In this document: positions 7,823 through 17,916 of the stretch, piece by piece | Position numbering within the stretch: the first letter of the stretch is position 1 | Layout of the letters: each line of letters begins with the position of its first letter | From: an uncultured Candidatus Binatia bacterium | GTDB taxonomy: Bacteria; Desulfobacterota; Binatia; Bin18 | Direction: 5' to 3' | Length of the DNA stretch: 64,000 nt | NCBI GenBank assembly: GCA_958296235.1 | Contig: OY282457.1 | Coordinates: 1,364,501 to 1,428,500, forward strand | The notes under the pieces: model-generated | The model's input: the letters and a program-made list of their open reading frames with translations, nothing else | What the model was told of the DNA's origin: nothing | Database searches by the model: none | Position numbers and translations under genes: made by a program

Positions 7823-9520
7823 TCAGTTCTCACCGGCCCGTAGCACCCGTCCCGGCAGGCCGCCGACATGTTCTCCTTCTTCGTACAGCACTTGTCCGTT
7901 GACAATCGTATATGTAATACCTTCCGACTGCGTAACGAGCCGCCGGCCGCCACCGGGTAAATCATGACGGACTTCCGGGCGTTCAGGAGAGCCAACGGTG
8001 TTCAGGTCAAAAATTGTGATGTCAGCCGCCATTCCGGGCTGCAGCAGGCCACGCTGAGGAAGACCAAAATACTGCGCCGGCTCGGAGGTGATACGCTTCA
8101 CCGCATGTTCCAGCGTAATCGCCTGTTTGTCGCGCACGAATGTGCCTAACAGATAGGTTGGATAGCCGGCGTTACACAGCATATCGACGTGCGCGCCACC
8201 GTCAGAGATGCCAATCAGCGTGCGTGGGTCACTGAACTTCTTTGCGACCCGTTCCTCATTGATATCGAGCCGCGGCAGCATGTAGTCGAGTTGGAGCCCA
8301 TCTTCAAGCGACAGATCAAAGAAGGTATCGAGTGGCGCCACGCCCCGCTCATGGGCTATCTGTGCGATCGTTTTCCACTCAAGCGCCTTGAGGCCGGGCT
8401 GCGTCGCTTCCTTCACCTGAGTATTCTTCCAGATGTCGCGCAAAAGCGGACGGTGTTCCAGGTCAACAGCAAACGCGCGACGAAACTCCGCGTCCGCATA
8501 GGTCCGCTTTTGATCGGCGAGCGAGGCATCCCCAAATACCGGCTTCATCGAGCGCATACTGGCGAACAAGAACGGGTTGCGCAAATTAAACTCCACAGTC
8601 AGCGGCCGCACCGCAACTTGCGGGCGACAACCGCGGGCGAGCAGCGGCGCAACCTGGTCCAGGGTATCAGTCCACGCTTCTGGCGCGTCATCCCGGTCGC
8701 GCAGATTCAGCCAGGTGACGGGCCGTCCGCTCTCCGCTGCGAGCAGCTCAAGCAGCGCGTATTCTTTTTCGGAAACCGCGCTCGGCTGTTTCGTCAGCGC
8801 GATTTCAATTGTGCCCCGCCTCCGTTGTCCGAGCAGCCTGGAATAGGCTCGTAATTCAGCCTGGCTGGCCAAACGGCAGGCCAGCGGTTTCGCTTTGTAG
8901 CCGATATGCTGTGGCAGGACCGTGAGAGAGAAGCCCAGGGCGCCGGCCTCAAGCGCCTCGCCCAGCAGCGCGCTGATCTTGCCTGTTTCAACCTCGGTTG
9001 CCTCACGCTCCATAGCCTCGTTCCCCATGACGAACTGACGGAACGGAGACAGGGCGGCCAGGAATCCGACGTTGATACCAACCCCACGCCGAGCGGCCGC
9101 GTCCATATACTGCGGGAAACTTTCCCAGTCCCACGGCAGGCCCTGACTGAGGACCTCGTAGGGAATGGCCTCAACGTGGACAAGGTTCGAGGTCGCAATA
9201 TCGCGCTCCTCGGGCTTGCAGGGGGCCAGTCCGACACCGCAATTGCCCATGATTACGCTGGTCACGCCATGCCAGGATGAACAGGTGACAAGCGGGTCCC
9301 AACAGATTTGGGCGTCGTAGTGGGTATGCGGATCAATAAAGCCTGGCGCAACAATGAGATCTGAAGCGTCGATGACGCGCGCGGCCCCAGCCGTGATCCT
9401 GTCCGCGCCTTTGCCTATCTCAACGATACGGCCGGCGCGGACTGCCAGGTCGGCACGAAAAGCGGGTTGCCCGCTCCCATCAACCACTGTTCCATTTTTT
9501 ACAAGTAGATCGTAGGCCAT
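7823..9520 (-). CDS. N-acyl-D-amino-acid deacylase-like amidohydrolase
   Basis: A 565-residue amidohydrolase of the D-aminoacylase/AtzF-like group (amidohydrolase 3). The metal site begins with HTHYDAQICWDP (His-x-His, around residue 70), followed by TSVIMGNCGVGLAP and the distal GISDGGAHVDMLCNAGYPT, whose aspartate and histidine are conserved. The C-terminus has the small beta-sandwich motif LLQPGMAADITIFD. Likely role: hydrolysis of N-acylated D-amino acids or related amides in the cytoplasm. The ATG at 9520 has the G-rich ribosome site GGGGG 8 nt away; an ATG at 9526 is an alternative only 2 nt from it. It begins 37 nt after the ABC transporter. Confidence 0.9.
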   Translation of the reverse strand: MAYDLLVKNGTVVDGSGQPAFRADLAVRAGRIVEIGKGADRITAGAARVIDASDLIVAPGFIDPHTHYDAQICWDPLVTCSSWHGVTSVIMGNCGVGLAPCKPEERDIATSNLVHVEAIPYEVLSQGLPWDWESFPQYMDAAARRGVGINVGFLAALSPFRQFVMGNEAMEREATEVETGKISALLGEALEAGALGFSLTVLPQHIGYKAKPLACRLASQAELRAYSRLLGQRRRGTIEIALTKQPSAVSEKEYALLELLAAESGRPVTWLNLRDRDDAPEAWTDTLDQVAPLLARGCRPQVAVRPLTVEFNLRNPFLFASMRSMKPVFGDASLADQKRTYADAEFRRAFAVDLEHRPLLRDIWKNTQVKEATQPGLKALEWKTIAQIAHERGVAPLDTFFDLSLEDGLQLDYMLPRLDINEERVAKKFSDPRTLIGISDGGAHVDMLCNAGYPTYLLGTFVRDKQAITLEHAVKRITSEPAQYFGLPQRGLLQPGMAADITIFDLNTVGSPERPEVRHDLPGGGRRLVTQSEGITYTIVNGQVLYEEGEHVGGLPGRVLRAGEN

Positions 9521-9557
9521 TGCCATTGCCCCCTTTTCTTTTGGCTCGGGCGCGTTC

Positions 9558-11345
<1,788 letters not shown>

Positions 11346-11353
11346 ACGCCTCC

Positions 11354-11500
11354 TTATGCGTCCAAATGGTATATTCTGGCGGTATTGCCGCCCACAATCC
11401 TGGCTCGCTCCTCCTCGCTGCACTCACTCAGAATCTCGTCGAGAATCTGTTGTGACCGGGGCAAGGTACATTCGGGGTGAGGATTCCAGGTTCTACCACA
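11354..11500 (-). pseudogene. C-terminal remnant of an amidohydrolase 2 family gene
   Basis: Upstream of the ABC gene the minus strand encodes, without any start codon, a segment WNPHPECTLPRS followed by QQILDEILSECSEEERARIV and GGNTARIYHLDA, ending in TAA at 11354-11356. This is the usual C-terminus of amidohydrolase 2 (TIM-barrel, ACMSD-like) proteins, where GGNxARxY closes the barrel. Nothing upstream of about 11500 continues the homology. The 5' part of the gene has therefore been lost, most simply by the event that placed the toxin-antitoxin pair (11636-12478) here. Confidence 0.65.
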
Positions 11501-11635
11501 TTCTCTTCTCCAGAGAGAATAGGCGTAGGGAGAACTATTGCGACTGCAATTTAACGCATCCGCCTATGGATTAAGAGGATGAAAATCAAGCGAGACTGGA
11601 TCACGGAATCGTAGGGTACTGTCGGACGATTCCTC

Positions 11636-12166
11636 TCACTCCGCGCTCTTCCATTGAGAGCTTCTCGGACGTTTTTCAAAAAGAAGTCGTACCGTCTTAC
11701 GTGATGCTTTCTTTTCCGAAGTCTTAGCCAGCATTAAGAGGACTTCCTTAATGGACTCACCCTGAGAGGCTTTATGGGCAATCACTCGCGTGAGCTTGTC
11801 CGCTGCCGCTCCAAGGACGTAGGTTGCTCCGGTTCGCTGAACCTTCTTATTCTCAACCCGAGAGAGATGTTCGGGGCTTATGCCTAGAATCTTGGCAAAG
11901 TCCTTTGCTGGCAACTCTGCATATTTGCGCAAAAACCTGACTTCCGCTCCGCTCAGTGGATCAATCTTCTGGATCAGGGCTTTTGCAATCACACCATCCA
12001 ATTGTTCTACTTTTGGGATCTCGACGAGTTCTTCTCCGCACTGACATGTATAGAGTGTCACCCCAACTAAAAACACATGGGCCAACCCACTCTCGACGTA
12101 CTGATACGGCTGCTCAAGAGTCGTCTTCTGACCCTTCAAACCCCTGTCACAGCCAGGGCACCGCAT
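11636..12166 (-). CDS. MqsA/YgiT-type zinc-finger HTH antitoxin
   Basis: The 176-residue product starts with a zinc-binding CPGCDRGLKG and a second pair CQCGE (around residues 53-56), the YgiT-type finger. An XRE-like helix-turn-helix follows (residues 75-125) with LPAKDFAKILGISPEHLSRVE. This is the MqsA antitoxin plan: the finger binds the toxin and the HTH binds the promoter. The C-terminus has an extra basic tail. It starts 9 nt after the DUF4258 gene on the same strand, so the two form a toxin-first module, as in mqsRA. Confidence 0.85.
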   Translation of the reverse strand: MRCPGCDRGLKGQKTTLEQPYQYVESGLAHVFLVGVTLYTCQCGEELVEIPKVEQLDGVIAKALIQKIDPLSGAEVRFLRKYAELPAKDFAKILGISPEHLSRVENKKVQRTGATYVLGAAADKLTRVIAHKASQGESIKEVLLMLAKTSEKKASRKTVRLLFEKRPRSSQWKSAE

Positions 12167-12175
12167 AAAACCTCC

Positions 12176-12478
12176 TTAGCGCATCACGGTGATAAGAATT
12201 AACTTGCCGTTAATCTCAACCACACATGACATATGCTCTCCATCAATCGTTGATCCTTGCACTTTGTAGCGCCACAAGCGAGACGGCTTACTATACTCGA
12301 TAACTCGACCATATTTCAGACAATGGCTGATATCGCGCAGACTGAGTTTTCGTTGCACTAGGCGCTGTCTGACGTGGGCGGTCAACACAATCCCAACGTC
12401 TCGCTCAAGGCGTCGAATCCGTTCAATCGCTCGACGTGGAGATAGGGGCCGGTCTGGAAGGCGACCTTCTTTCTTCAT
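12176..12478 (-). CDS. DUF4258 protein, probable toxin partner of the MqsA-like gene
   Basis: The 100-residue basic protein matches the DUF4258 layout: LTAHVRQRLVQRKLSLRDISHCLKYG, then RYKVQGSTIDGEHMSCVVEI and a final ILITVMR. The Ala/His-x-x-Gln-Arg and Arg-x-x-Arg-Lys pattern is the likely active surface. DUF4258 genes are frequently followed by YgiT zinc-finger antitoxins and are taken to be RelE/MqsR-like mRNA interferases; that activity is inferred. An unusually basic N-terminal extension of about 25 residues precedes the core. An AT-rich inverted repeat lies 62 nt upstream. Confidence 0.75.
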   Translation of the reverse strand: MKKEGRLPDRPLSPRRAIERIRRLERDVGIVLTAHVRQRLVQRKLSLRDISHCLKYGRVIEYSKPSRLWRYKVQGSTIDGEHMSCVVEINGKLILITVMR

Positions 12479-12540
12479 ACCTGTACCTCACAGCTATATG
12501 CTGAGTCGTCATGCCTCTCTCCTCCTTGTCTTTTATTCAA

Positions 12541-12555
12541 TTGATTATTTATCAA
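12541..12555. promoter_or_regulatory. AT-rich inverted repeat, probable toxin-antitoxin operator
   Basis: TTGAT, 5 nt, ATCAA, embedded in an AT-rich tract unlike the surrounding GC-rich DNA, 62 bp upstream of the DUF4258 start. MqsA-type regulators bind short palindromes over their own promoter. A -10-like AT-rich run overlaps it, but no confident hexamer pair could be assigned. Confidence 0.4.
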
Positions 12556-12692
12556 TTTCAAGAACCACCGTCAAACGCACTCAGTTTTCCCTTTCAACCA
12601 CAGTACAAATCGGCTAGGACAAGCGGGAACACCTCGCGCGGCGGGACACGGACTACCCGGTACGCCCTGCCGCGCAGGAGAAGGAGAGCAGC

Positions 12693-13562
12693 ATGACAGC
12701 CAACCGGACGTATGACATCAATGTGGAAGACGTTGAATATCTTCGTCACGGAGACAAGCCCTTACTGGCACGGGTGTTCAAGCCGCGCGGGTCGGGGCCG
12801 TTTCCAGCTATTATCGAACTCCACGGCGGAGCCTGGTGTCTGGGCGACCGGCTGATGGACAGTGCCATCAACGAACCTCTGGCAAAAAGCGGAGTGGTCG
12901 TAGCCGCACTCGATTTCCGTGTGCCGCCAGAAGCCTCGTACCCCGGCTCCCTGGCTGACATCAACTACGCCATTCGGTGGTTCAAGACGCAGGCCGCGGA
13001 GTTTGGGAGTCGCCCGGACCTCGTGGGCGTGTTAGGCAGCTCCAGTGGCGCCCACCAGGCAATACTGACAGGCATGCGACCGTTCGATGCCAGATACGCG
13101 GCCCTCCCCTTACCTGCCGGCGCGCCGGACGTGGATGCGAGCCTGCGTTGCGCCGTCCTGTGCTGGCCGGTTATTGATCCCCTGGCACGTTATTACTATG
13201 CCAAGAAGCTGAAAGCGAGCGGAAAACCCTATCCAGATTTAGTGGACCTCGTGCTGCCCCTGCACGACAAGTACTGGAAAACCGAAGCGGCCATGGCCGA
13301 GGGTAATCCGGTCCTCGCCCTGGAGCGCGGCGAGCCGGTCGAACTGCCGCCCGCGCTCTACATACAAGGCACCCAGGATAGAGCCCATCCCCGTCCCGAC
13401 CTTGACCGTTTTGTCGAATACTACCGCCAGGCCGGCGGTCAGGTCGCCCTGGAGATGTACGAAGGCGAGGCCGAAGGGTTTATTATCAGGAATCCGTCTT
13501 CACCAGCCTCCGAACAAGCCCTTGAGAAAATCATCGCCTTCGTCCACGCCCAACTCCGGTAA
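12693..13562 (+). CDS. Alpha/beta hydrolase (hormone-sensitive-lipase/BD-FAE-like)
   Basis: A 289-residue esterase-type alpha/beta hydrolase. It has the oxyanion motif IIELHGGAWCLGD (HGG, around residue 43), the nucleophile elbow GVLGSSSGAHQ, and a late aspartate/histidine region including QGTQDRAHP. The usual terminal histidine motif is weak (EGEAEGFIIRNPSS), so the base residue is uncertain. GGAGAAGGAGAG before the ATG is a strong ribosome site. A GC-rich hairpin (about 12635-12675) lies in the leader. The amidase gene follows after 2 nt, so the two are co-translated, suggesting sequential cleavage of an ester/amide substrate. Confidence 0.87.
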   Translation: MTANRTYDINVEDVEYLRHGDKPLLARVFKPRGSGPFPAIIELHGGAWCLGDRLMDSAINEPLAKSGVVVAALDFRVPPEASYPGSLADINYAIRWFKTQAAEFGSRPDLVGVLGSSSGAHQAILTGMRPFDARYAALPLPAGAPDVDASLRCAVLCWPVIDPLARYYYAKKLKASGKPYPDLVDLVLPLHDKYWKTEAAMAEGNPVLALERGEPVELPPALYIQGTQDRAHPRPDLDRFVEYYRQAGGQVALEMYEGEAEGFIIRNPSSPASEQALEKIIAFVHAQLR

Positions 13563-13564
13563 AG

Positions 13565-14962
13565 ATGACTGCCTCTGATTTCGCGCAGGTGGGCCTCCCT
13601 GATGTTGTCGGCCTGATTCGGACAGGCCGGCTCTCGCCGCTCGCACTCGTTCAGGCCTGCCTCGACCGTATCGAGTCGCTCAATCCCGCTTTGAATACCT
13701 ACCTCACCGTCATGGCGGACGCGGCGATGGTCGCGGCCAAAGCGGCGGAACAAGCGGTGACGGCGGGAGACGCACTCGGACCGCTCCACGGCGTTCCCGT
13801 TGCGCTCAAGGACAACTGCGAAGTCGCTGGGGTCCGGCTGACCGGTGGGACGCCGTTCTTGAGAGATCATATTGCGACCGCCGATGCCGAGATTGTCTCG
13901 CGTCTGCGCCAGGCGGGCGCCATTATCCTGGGCAAGCTCAATATGCACGAGTGGGCTATCGGCGGCACGACGCGCAATCCGCATTATGGCCCGTGTCATA
14001 ATCCCTGGGACCCCACACGCATTCCCGGCGGTTCCAGCGGGGGCTCGGGTGCGGCCGTTGCGGCGGACATGGCATTGGTCACAGTCGGCACGGATACGGG
14101 CGGGTCGGTGCGTATTCCGGCGGCGCTGAATGGAGTCTGCGGTCTTCGACCGACGCTGGGTCGCATCAGCAACCGGGGCGTCATCCCGGTCAGTTGGACC
14201 TTTGATACGGTTGGTCCGCTGGCCCGCCGGGCAGAAGATATCGCGCGCGTACTGCAAGTTCTGGCCGGCTATGATCCACACGATTTGACCTCCCGCGATC
14301 AGCCGGTCGGAAATTATCTGGCCGAACTCAACGCCGGCGTCACTGGTTGGCGCGTGGGCCTGCTCGGCGGACATTTCCAGACAGAGCCCCAGCCGGCGGT
14401 GGTGACGCTCGTCACGCAAGCGGCCCGTGTGTTTGAAGAGTTGGGGGCCCACGTAGAGGAAGTGGAGTTGGATGACGCGGAAGGCACGATTGAACGCGCG
14501 AGTGAGATGCTCCTGGCTGACGCCGCAGCATTTCATCAGGCCCGGCTTGCGGAACGAGCCGAAGGCTTCGGGCCGGACGTGCGGACACGGTTACGGATTG
14601 GCGCCCTGGTCAGCGGCAGCCAGTATGCCCTCGCCCGCCAGGAGCAGCGCCGCTGGCAACGCCAGCTCAAGCAGACCTTCGAGCGCTACGATATTCTCCT
14701 GGCACCGACCTGTGGCATTCCGGCTCCGCTTATTGAAGCAAGTGAGGGCGTCCAGACAACCCGACTCCTGACCCGCTTCACCTATCCGTTCAGCTTAGCC
14801 CAAGTGCCGGTGCTGAGCATCCCGTGCGGGTTTACCCAAGGCCCGCTCCCGGTCGGGATGCAGCTCATAGCCCCGGCCTGGGCAGAAGCCAGCATTCTGC
14901 GCGCGGCGCAGGCGTATCAGCAGGTCACGGACTGGCATCTGCGGCGGCCTAACGTGGAATAA
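13565..14962 (+). CDS. Amidase signature family enzyme (GatA-like)
   Basis: A 465-residue amidase with a complete Ser-cisSer-Lys triad: the lysine in PVALKDNCEVAG (around residue 82), the cis-serine in PGGSSGGSGAAVA and the nucleophile serine in GTDTGGSVRIPA. The length matches stand-alone amidases. No gatB or gatC is adjacent, so it is a catabolic amidase rather than the tRNA amidotransferase subunit. It starts 2 nt after the alpha/beta hydrolase and ends 14 nt inside the convergent CocE-type gene. The leader carries no separate ribosome site, so translation depends on the upstream gene. Confidence 0.92.
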   Translation: MTASDFAQVGLPDVVGLIRTGRLSPLALVQACLDRIESLNPALNTYLTVMADAAMVAAKAAEQAVTAGDALGPLHGVPVALKDNCEVAGVRLTGGTPFLRDHIATADAEIVSRLRQAGAIILGKLNMHEWAIGGTTRNPHYGPCHNPWDPTRIPGGSSGGSGAAVAADMALVTVGTDTGGSVRIPAALNGVCGLRPTLGRISNRGVIPVSWTFDTVGPLARRAEDIARVLQVLAGYDPHDLTSRDQPVGNYLAELNAGVTGWRVGLLGGHFQTEPQPAVVTLVTQAARVFEELGAHVEEVELDDAEGTIERASEMLLADAAAFHQARLAERAEGFGPDVRTRLRIGALVSGSQYALARQEQRRWQRQLKQTFERYDILLAPTCGIPAPLIEASEGVQTTRLLTRFTYPFSLAQVPVLSIPCGFTQGPLPVGMQLIAPAWAEASILRAAQAYQQVTDWHLRRPNVE

Positions 14963-16691
14963 TGGGCAGCACAATGTGGGAGGGGCGACTTTCATCATGA
15001 AACACGCGCTGTAAAGCCGGCTCTAGCTGTCGCGCCTCGGCCGCGGCTTGTCCCGTCTGCGGATTCCGATCAAAACGCGGGAAATTCGAGCTGGCGATCT
15101 CAACCCGCAGGCGATGGCCGGCCTTAAAGACATTGCTGGTGGCCCATAAGTCTATGGAGTAGGCGTAGACCTCTCCCGGTGTGAGCAGTTTCGCCGCTGC
15201 CCGTGATTCCCGATAGCGCCCGCGCAGGATGCCGTCCGTGAGATTGCGTGCATAGCCGTCCGGCTGGACGTCCACCAACTTGGCGGTAAAATCCGTATCC
15301 ACAGCGCTGGTCGCCGCGTACAAACTGAGCGTGATGGGACCAGTCACCTCCACGTCTCGCTCCAGGACGGGCGTAGTGTAGACCAACACATCGTTCCGCT
15401 TCTCGATTGCGCGCTGATCAAATGCTCCGCCCGGCATAGCTGCCGGCCAGCCAGTGACCCCACCCCCTCTGGTTGGCACGGGGTGGCGTGGGTCTGAGAC
15501 ATACACATCCGCCGGTTCCGTACGGGGCGGCTCGGGACTCAACCCGCCATCGCCGCGGAGGCTGTTCGCGTGCCCGTTACTGTGGAGGTAATATCTGGTG
15601 TATTGAGTGCGGGCGAGCGGCCATTCATCCTCCGTCCGCCACACATTCTCGCCCATGACAAAGAGGCGCACCCGCGGCTCCTCTAAGAGCCCGTTCTGTT
15701 TTCCCTTGAGCCAGTAGTCAAACCATTTGATGTGGAGGCCGTCCAGGTCGGTGACGACGGCATGACTGGCAAAGCCGTAATCCACCTCTCCGACTACGTT
15801 GCCGAGGGGTAAGGTATGATACCAGGGACCGATAACGAGTTTTTGTCCCTGCCGGGCTTCTCGGGTCGCCCCATGCTCACGCATGCCGACATAATTTCGC
15901 AGCGTGCCACCCAGAAAAATATCGTACCAGCCGCCCACATTGCAGACTGGCACCCTGACCGCGCGATACCGGGCTTCGATATTCCAGCGCGCCCAGTACT
16001 CGTCGTCATCCGGGTGGCTCAGCCAGTCGTAAAAGTACGGGGCGGCCTCGTTCAGGAACGGAAAATCGTTCAGGGGCAGATGCTGAAACCAGACGCGCAA
16101 GTCATCAATCGCGCCGGTCAACTGCCTGAGCTGGTCCGCGGGCGCGTTATCTTTCCGTATCTGGCGCATAGACGTATCCGGCGCAAGGCGCGCCAGCGTC
16201 CAACTGGCGTTAAACCCGAGAGCAAAGGCCCCGCCCTGATACGTCCAGCCTTCGTGATAGTGGGAGGCCGTAATCAGTGGAAAAATTGCTTTGAGGTGGG
16301 GCGGCGCACTGATCGCGGCGAGCCACTGGGTCGCACCCACATAGGACGCCCCATACATGCCAACCTTGCCATCAGACCAGGCTTGGGCCGCACACCACTC
16401 CACTGAATCGTAGCCGTCCAGAATGTCATCTCGAAAGGCATAAAACTCCCCATCGGACGCGTATCGCCCGCGAGTGTCCTGAATGACCACGGCATACCCC
16501 GCGCTGGCCGTCCGCACGACGTCAAGCATCAGCATCACTCCAGCCAGCAGATTTTTATTATACGGCGTGCGTTGGAGGATAACCGGGTATGTCCCAGGGG
16601 CAGCCGGGCGGTACACATCGGCTCGCAATACGGTCCCATCCCGCATCGGTACCGGCATATCCTTATCAATAACGATACTCGACTCAGCCAT
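14949..16691 (-). CDS. CocE/NonD family hydrolase (X-Pro dipeptidyl-peptidase type)
   Basis: The 580-residue product has the CocE plan: an alpha/beta hydrolase domain with MRDGTVLRADVYRP at the start, nucleophile serine in GMYGASYVGATQW (around residue 120), and a C-terminal jelly-roll region with VTGPITLSLYAATSAVDTDF and the substrate-loop GHRLRVEIASSNFPRFDRN. Family members cleave esters (cocaine), glutaryl-cephalosporins or X-Pro peptides. No signal peptide is seen. It is convergent with the amidase (14-nt overlap at the 3' ends) and divergent from the nitrilase-fold gene. Confidence 0.9.
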   Translation of the reverse strand: MAESSIVIDKDMPVPMRDGTVLRADVYRPAAPGTYPVILQRTPYNKNLLAGVMLMLDVVRTASAGYAVVIQDTRGRYASDGEFYAFRDDILDGYDSVEWCAAQAWSDGKVGMYGASYVGATQWLAAISAPPHLKAIFPLITASHYHEGWTYQGGAFALGFNASWTLARLAPDTSMRQIRKDNAPADQLRQLTGAIDDLRVWFQHLPLNDFPFLNEAAPYFYDWLSHPDDDEYWARWNIEARYRAVRVPVCNVGGWYDIFLGGTLRNYVGMREHGATREARQGQKLVIGPWYHTLPLGNVVGEVDYGFASHAVVTDLDGLHIKWFDYWLKGKQNGLLEEPRVRLFVMGENVWRTEDEWPLARTQYTRYYLHSNGHANSLRGDGGLSPEPPRTEPADVYVSDPRHPVPTRGGGVTGWPAAMPGGAFDQRAIEKRNDVLVYTTPVLERDVEVTGPITLSLYAATSAVDTDFTAKLVDVQPDGYARNLTDGILRGRYRESRAAAKLLTPGEVYAYSIDLWATSNVFKAGHRLRVEIASSNFPRFDRNPQTGQAAAEARQLEPALQRVFHDESRPSHIVLPIIPR

Positions 16692-16817
16692 GCCAACCCT
16701 CCTGTGTTGCTCCCCAGAGGGAGAGCGTAGCCACGTTATACCATCTATACACTATCGAAGTGCATACTCCTGGCTGATAGAGTCGCAGCGGAACGATACG
16801 TGAAGAGGAGAACACGC

Positions 16818-17885
16818 ATGATCGAACCGTATAATGCCGTTGGTTTAGTGCCGACGTTTTGGGGTATCCGCGCGCGGGCGGATATGCAGAAGAATATTGA
16901 GCATATCCGTAGTCTGACTAAAGCCGCTTTCTGGCTCTCCAATCTTGATATTCCGGTCCGGCTGCTCGCCATCCCGGAGGGCGCCTTGCAAGGCTTTAAC
17001 GACGAAGTCCTGGACGTCGATCACACCGAGTTTGCGCAGACCTGCGCGATTGATATCCCAGGCCCGGAGACCGACCAGCTCGGCGAACTTGCGCGTGAGT
17101 ACGGGGTCTTCATCATGGCCCAGGCCAAGGCGCGGCATGAAGACTGGCCCAAGCTGTTCTTCAACGTCGGCTTTATTCTCGATCCAGATGGTCAGTTGAT
17201 TCTCAAGCACTATAAGCTCTCTTCCCTGTTGCCGTGCGAGCGCTCGGTGTCGCCTCACGATCTTTTTGACTGGTGGATTGAAAAATACGGACGCAGCCTG
17301 GAGGCCTTTTGGCCGGTGGCCGACACCGAGATTGGCCGTCTCGGCGTCATGATGGCTATGGAGGGCAATTACCCGGAGAACGGCCGGGGGCTGGCGATGA
17401 ATGGCGCGGAAGTCGTCTACCGCGCCTCCCTGCCCGGCCCGTTCACCCAGAACGATATCTTTGAGATTTCCAACCGTGCCCGGGCGCTGGAAAACAATAT
17501 GTATATTGTTGCCCCCAACATTGGCGGCTATCACCTCTACCCGGACAGCGAGACGCCGATTGACGCTGGCAGCGGTCAGTCCATGATCGTGGATTACAAG
17601 GGGACGATAGTCGGCAAGCAGCGCGACACCAACGGCTCAACCTATGTCAGAGGCGTGATCGACATCGAAGCCTTACGCCACCACCGCGCCAGCGCCCAGG
17701 TCACGAACTGGATGAAAGACGTGCGGGCAGAAATGGCGCAACTCATTTATGAAAAGCCGATCTATCCCAAGAATCGCTATATCGACAAAATCCCCGGCAA
17801 CCACGCGCAATACAAAGAAGAAGTCATCGACCAACAGATTGCGCTGATGCAGGCCCGTGACATCTGGAAAAAGCCAGCGAAGTGA
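16818..17885 (+). CDS. Nitrilase-fold protein lacking the catalytic cysteine
   Basis: A 355-residue member of the carbon-nitrogen hydrolase superfamily. The glutamate (AIPEGALQGF) and lysine (LKHYKLSS) positions are present. The nucleophile segment reads LGVMMAMEGNYPENGR, so alanine sits where the family has cysteine. The following NGAEVVYR and RARALENNMYIVAPNIGG segments are otherwise typical. Either hydrolysis is lost and the protein binds or regulates, or this subgroup works differently. The ATG at 16818 is chosen with GAGGAG 7 nt upstream; a GTG at 16800 lies at that site itself. It is divergent from the CocE gene across 126 bp. Confidence 0.85.
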   Translation: MIEPYNAVGLVPTFWGIRARADMQKNIEHIRSLTKAAFWLSNLDIPVRLLAIPEGALQGFNDEVLDVDHTEFAQTCAIDIPGPETDQLGELAREYGVFIMAQAKARHEDWPKLFFNVGFILDPDGQLILKHYKLSSLLPCERSVSPHDLFDWWIEKYGRSLEAFWPVADTEIGRLGVMMAMEGNYPENGRGLAMNGAEVVYRASLPGPFTQNDIFEISNRARALENNMYIVAPNIGGYHLYPDSETPIDAGSGQSMIVDYKGTIVGKQRDTNGSTYVRGVIDIEALRHHRASAQVTNWMKDVRAEMAQLIYEKPIYPKNRYIDKIPGNHAQYKEEVIDQQIALMQARDIWKKPAK

Positions 17886-17916
17886 GGAGAGAGGAATTAG
17901 GTAAAGGAGGATAGAT

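Noticed and set aside
12635..12675. GC-rich stem in the leader of the alpha/beta hydrolase at 12693
   Set aside because: Imperfect and without riboswitch-like conserved loops; not enough to call a regulatory RNA.
13439..14536. 365-codon minus-strand frame
   Set aside because: Antisense to the amidase with its complete catalytic triad; composition is arginine-rich as expected for a shadow frame.
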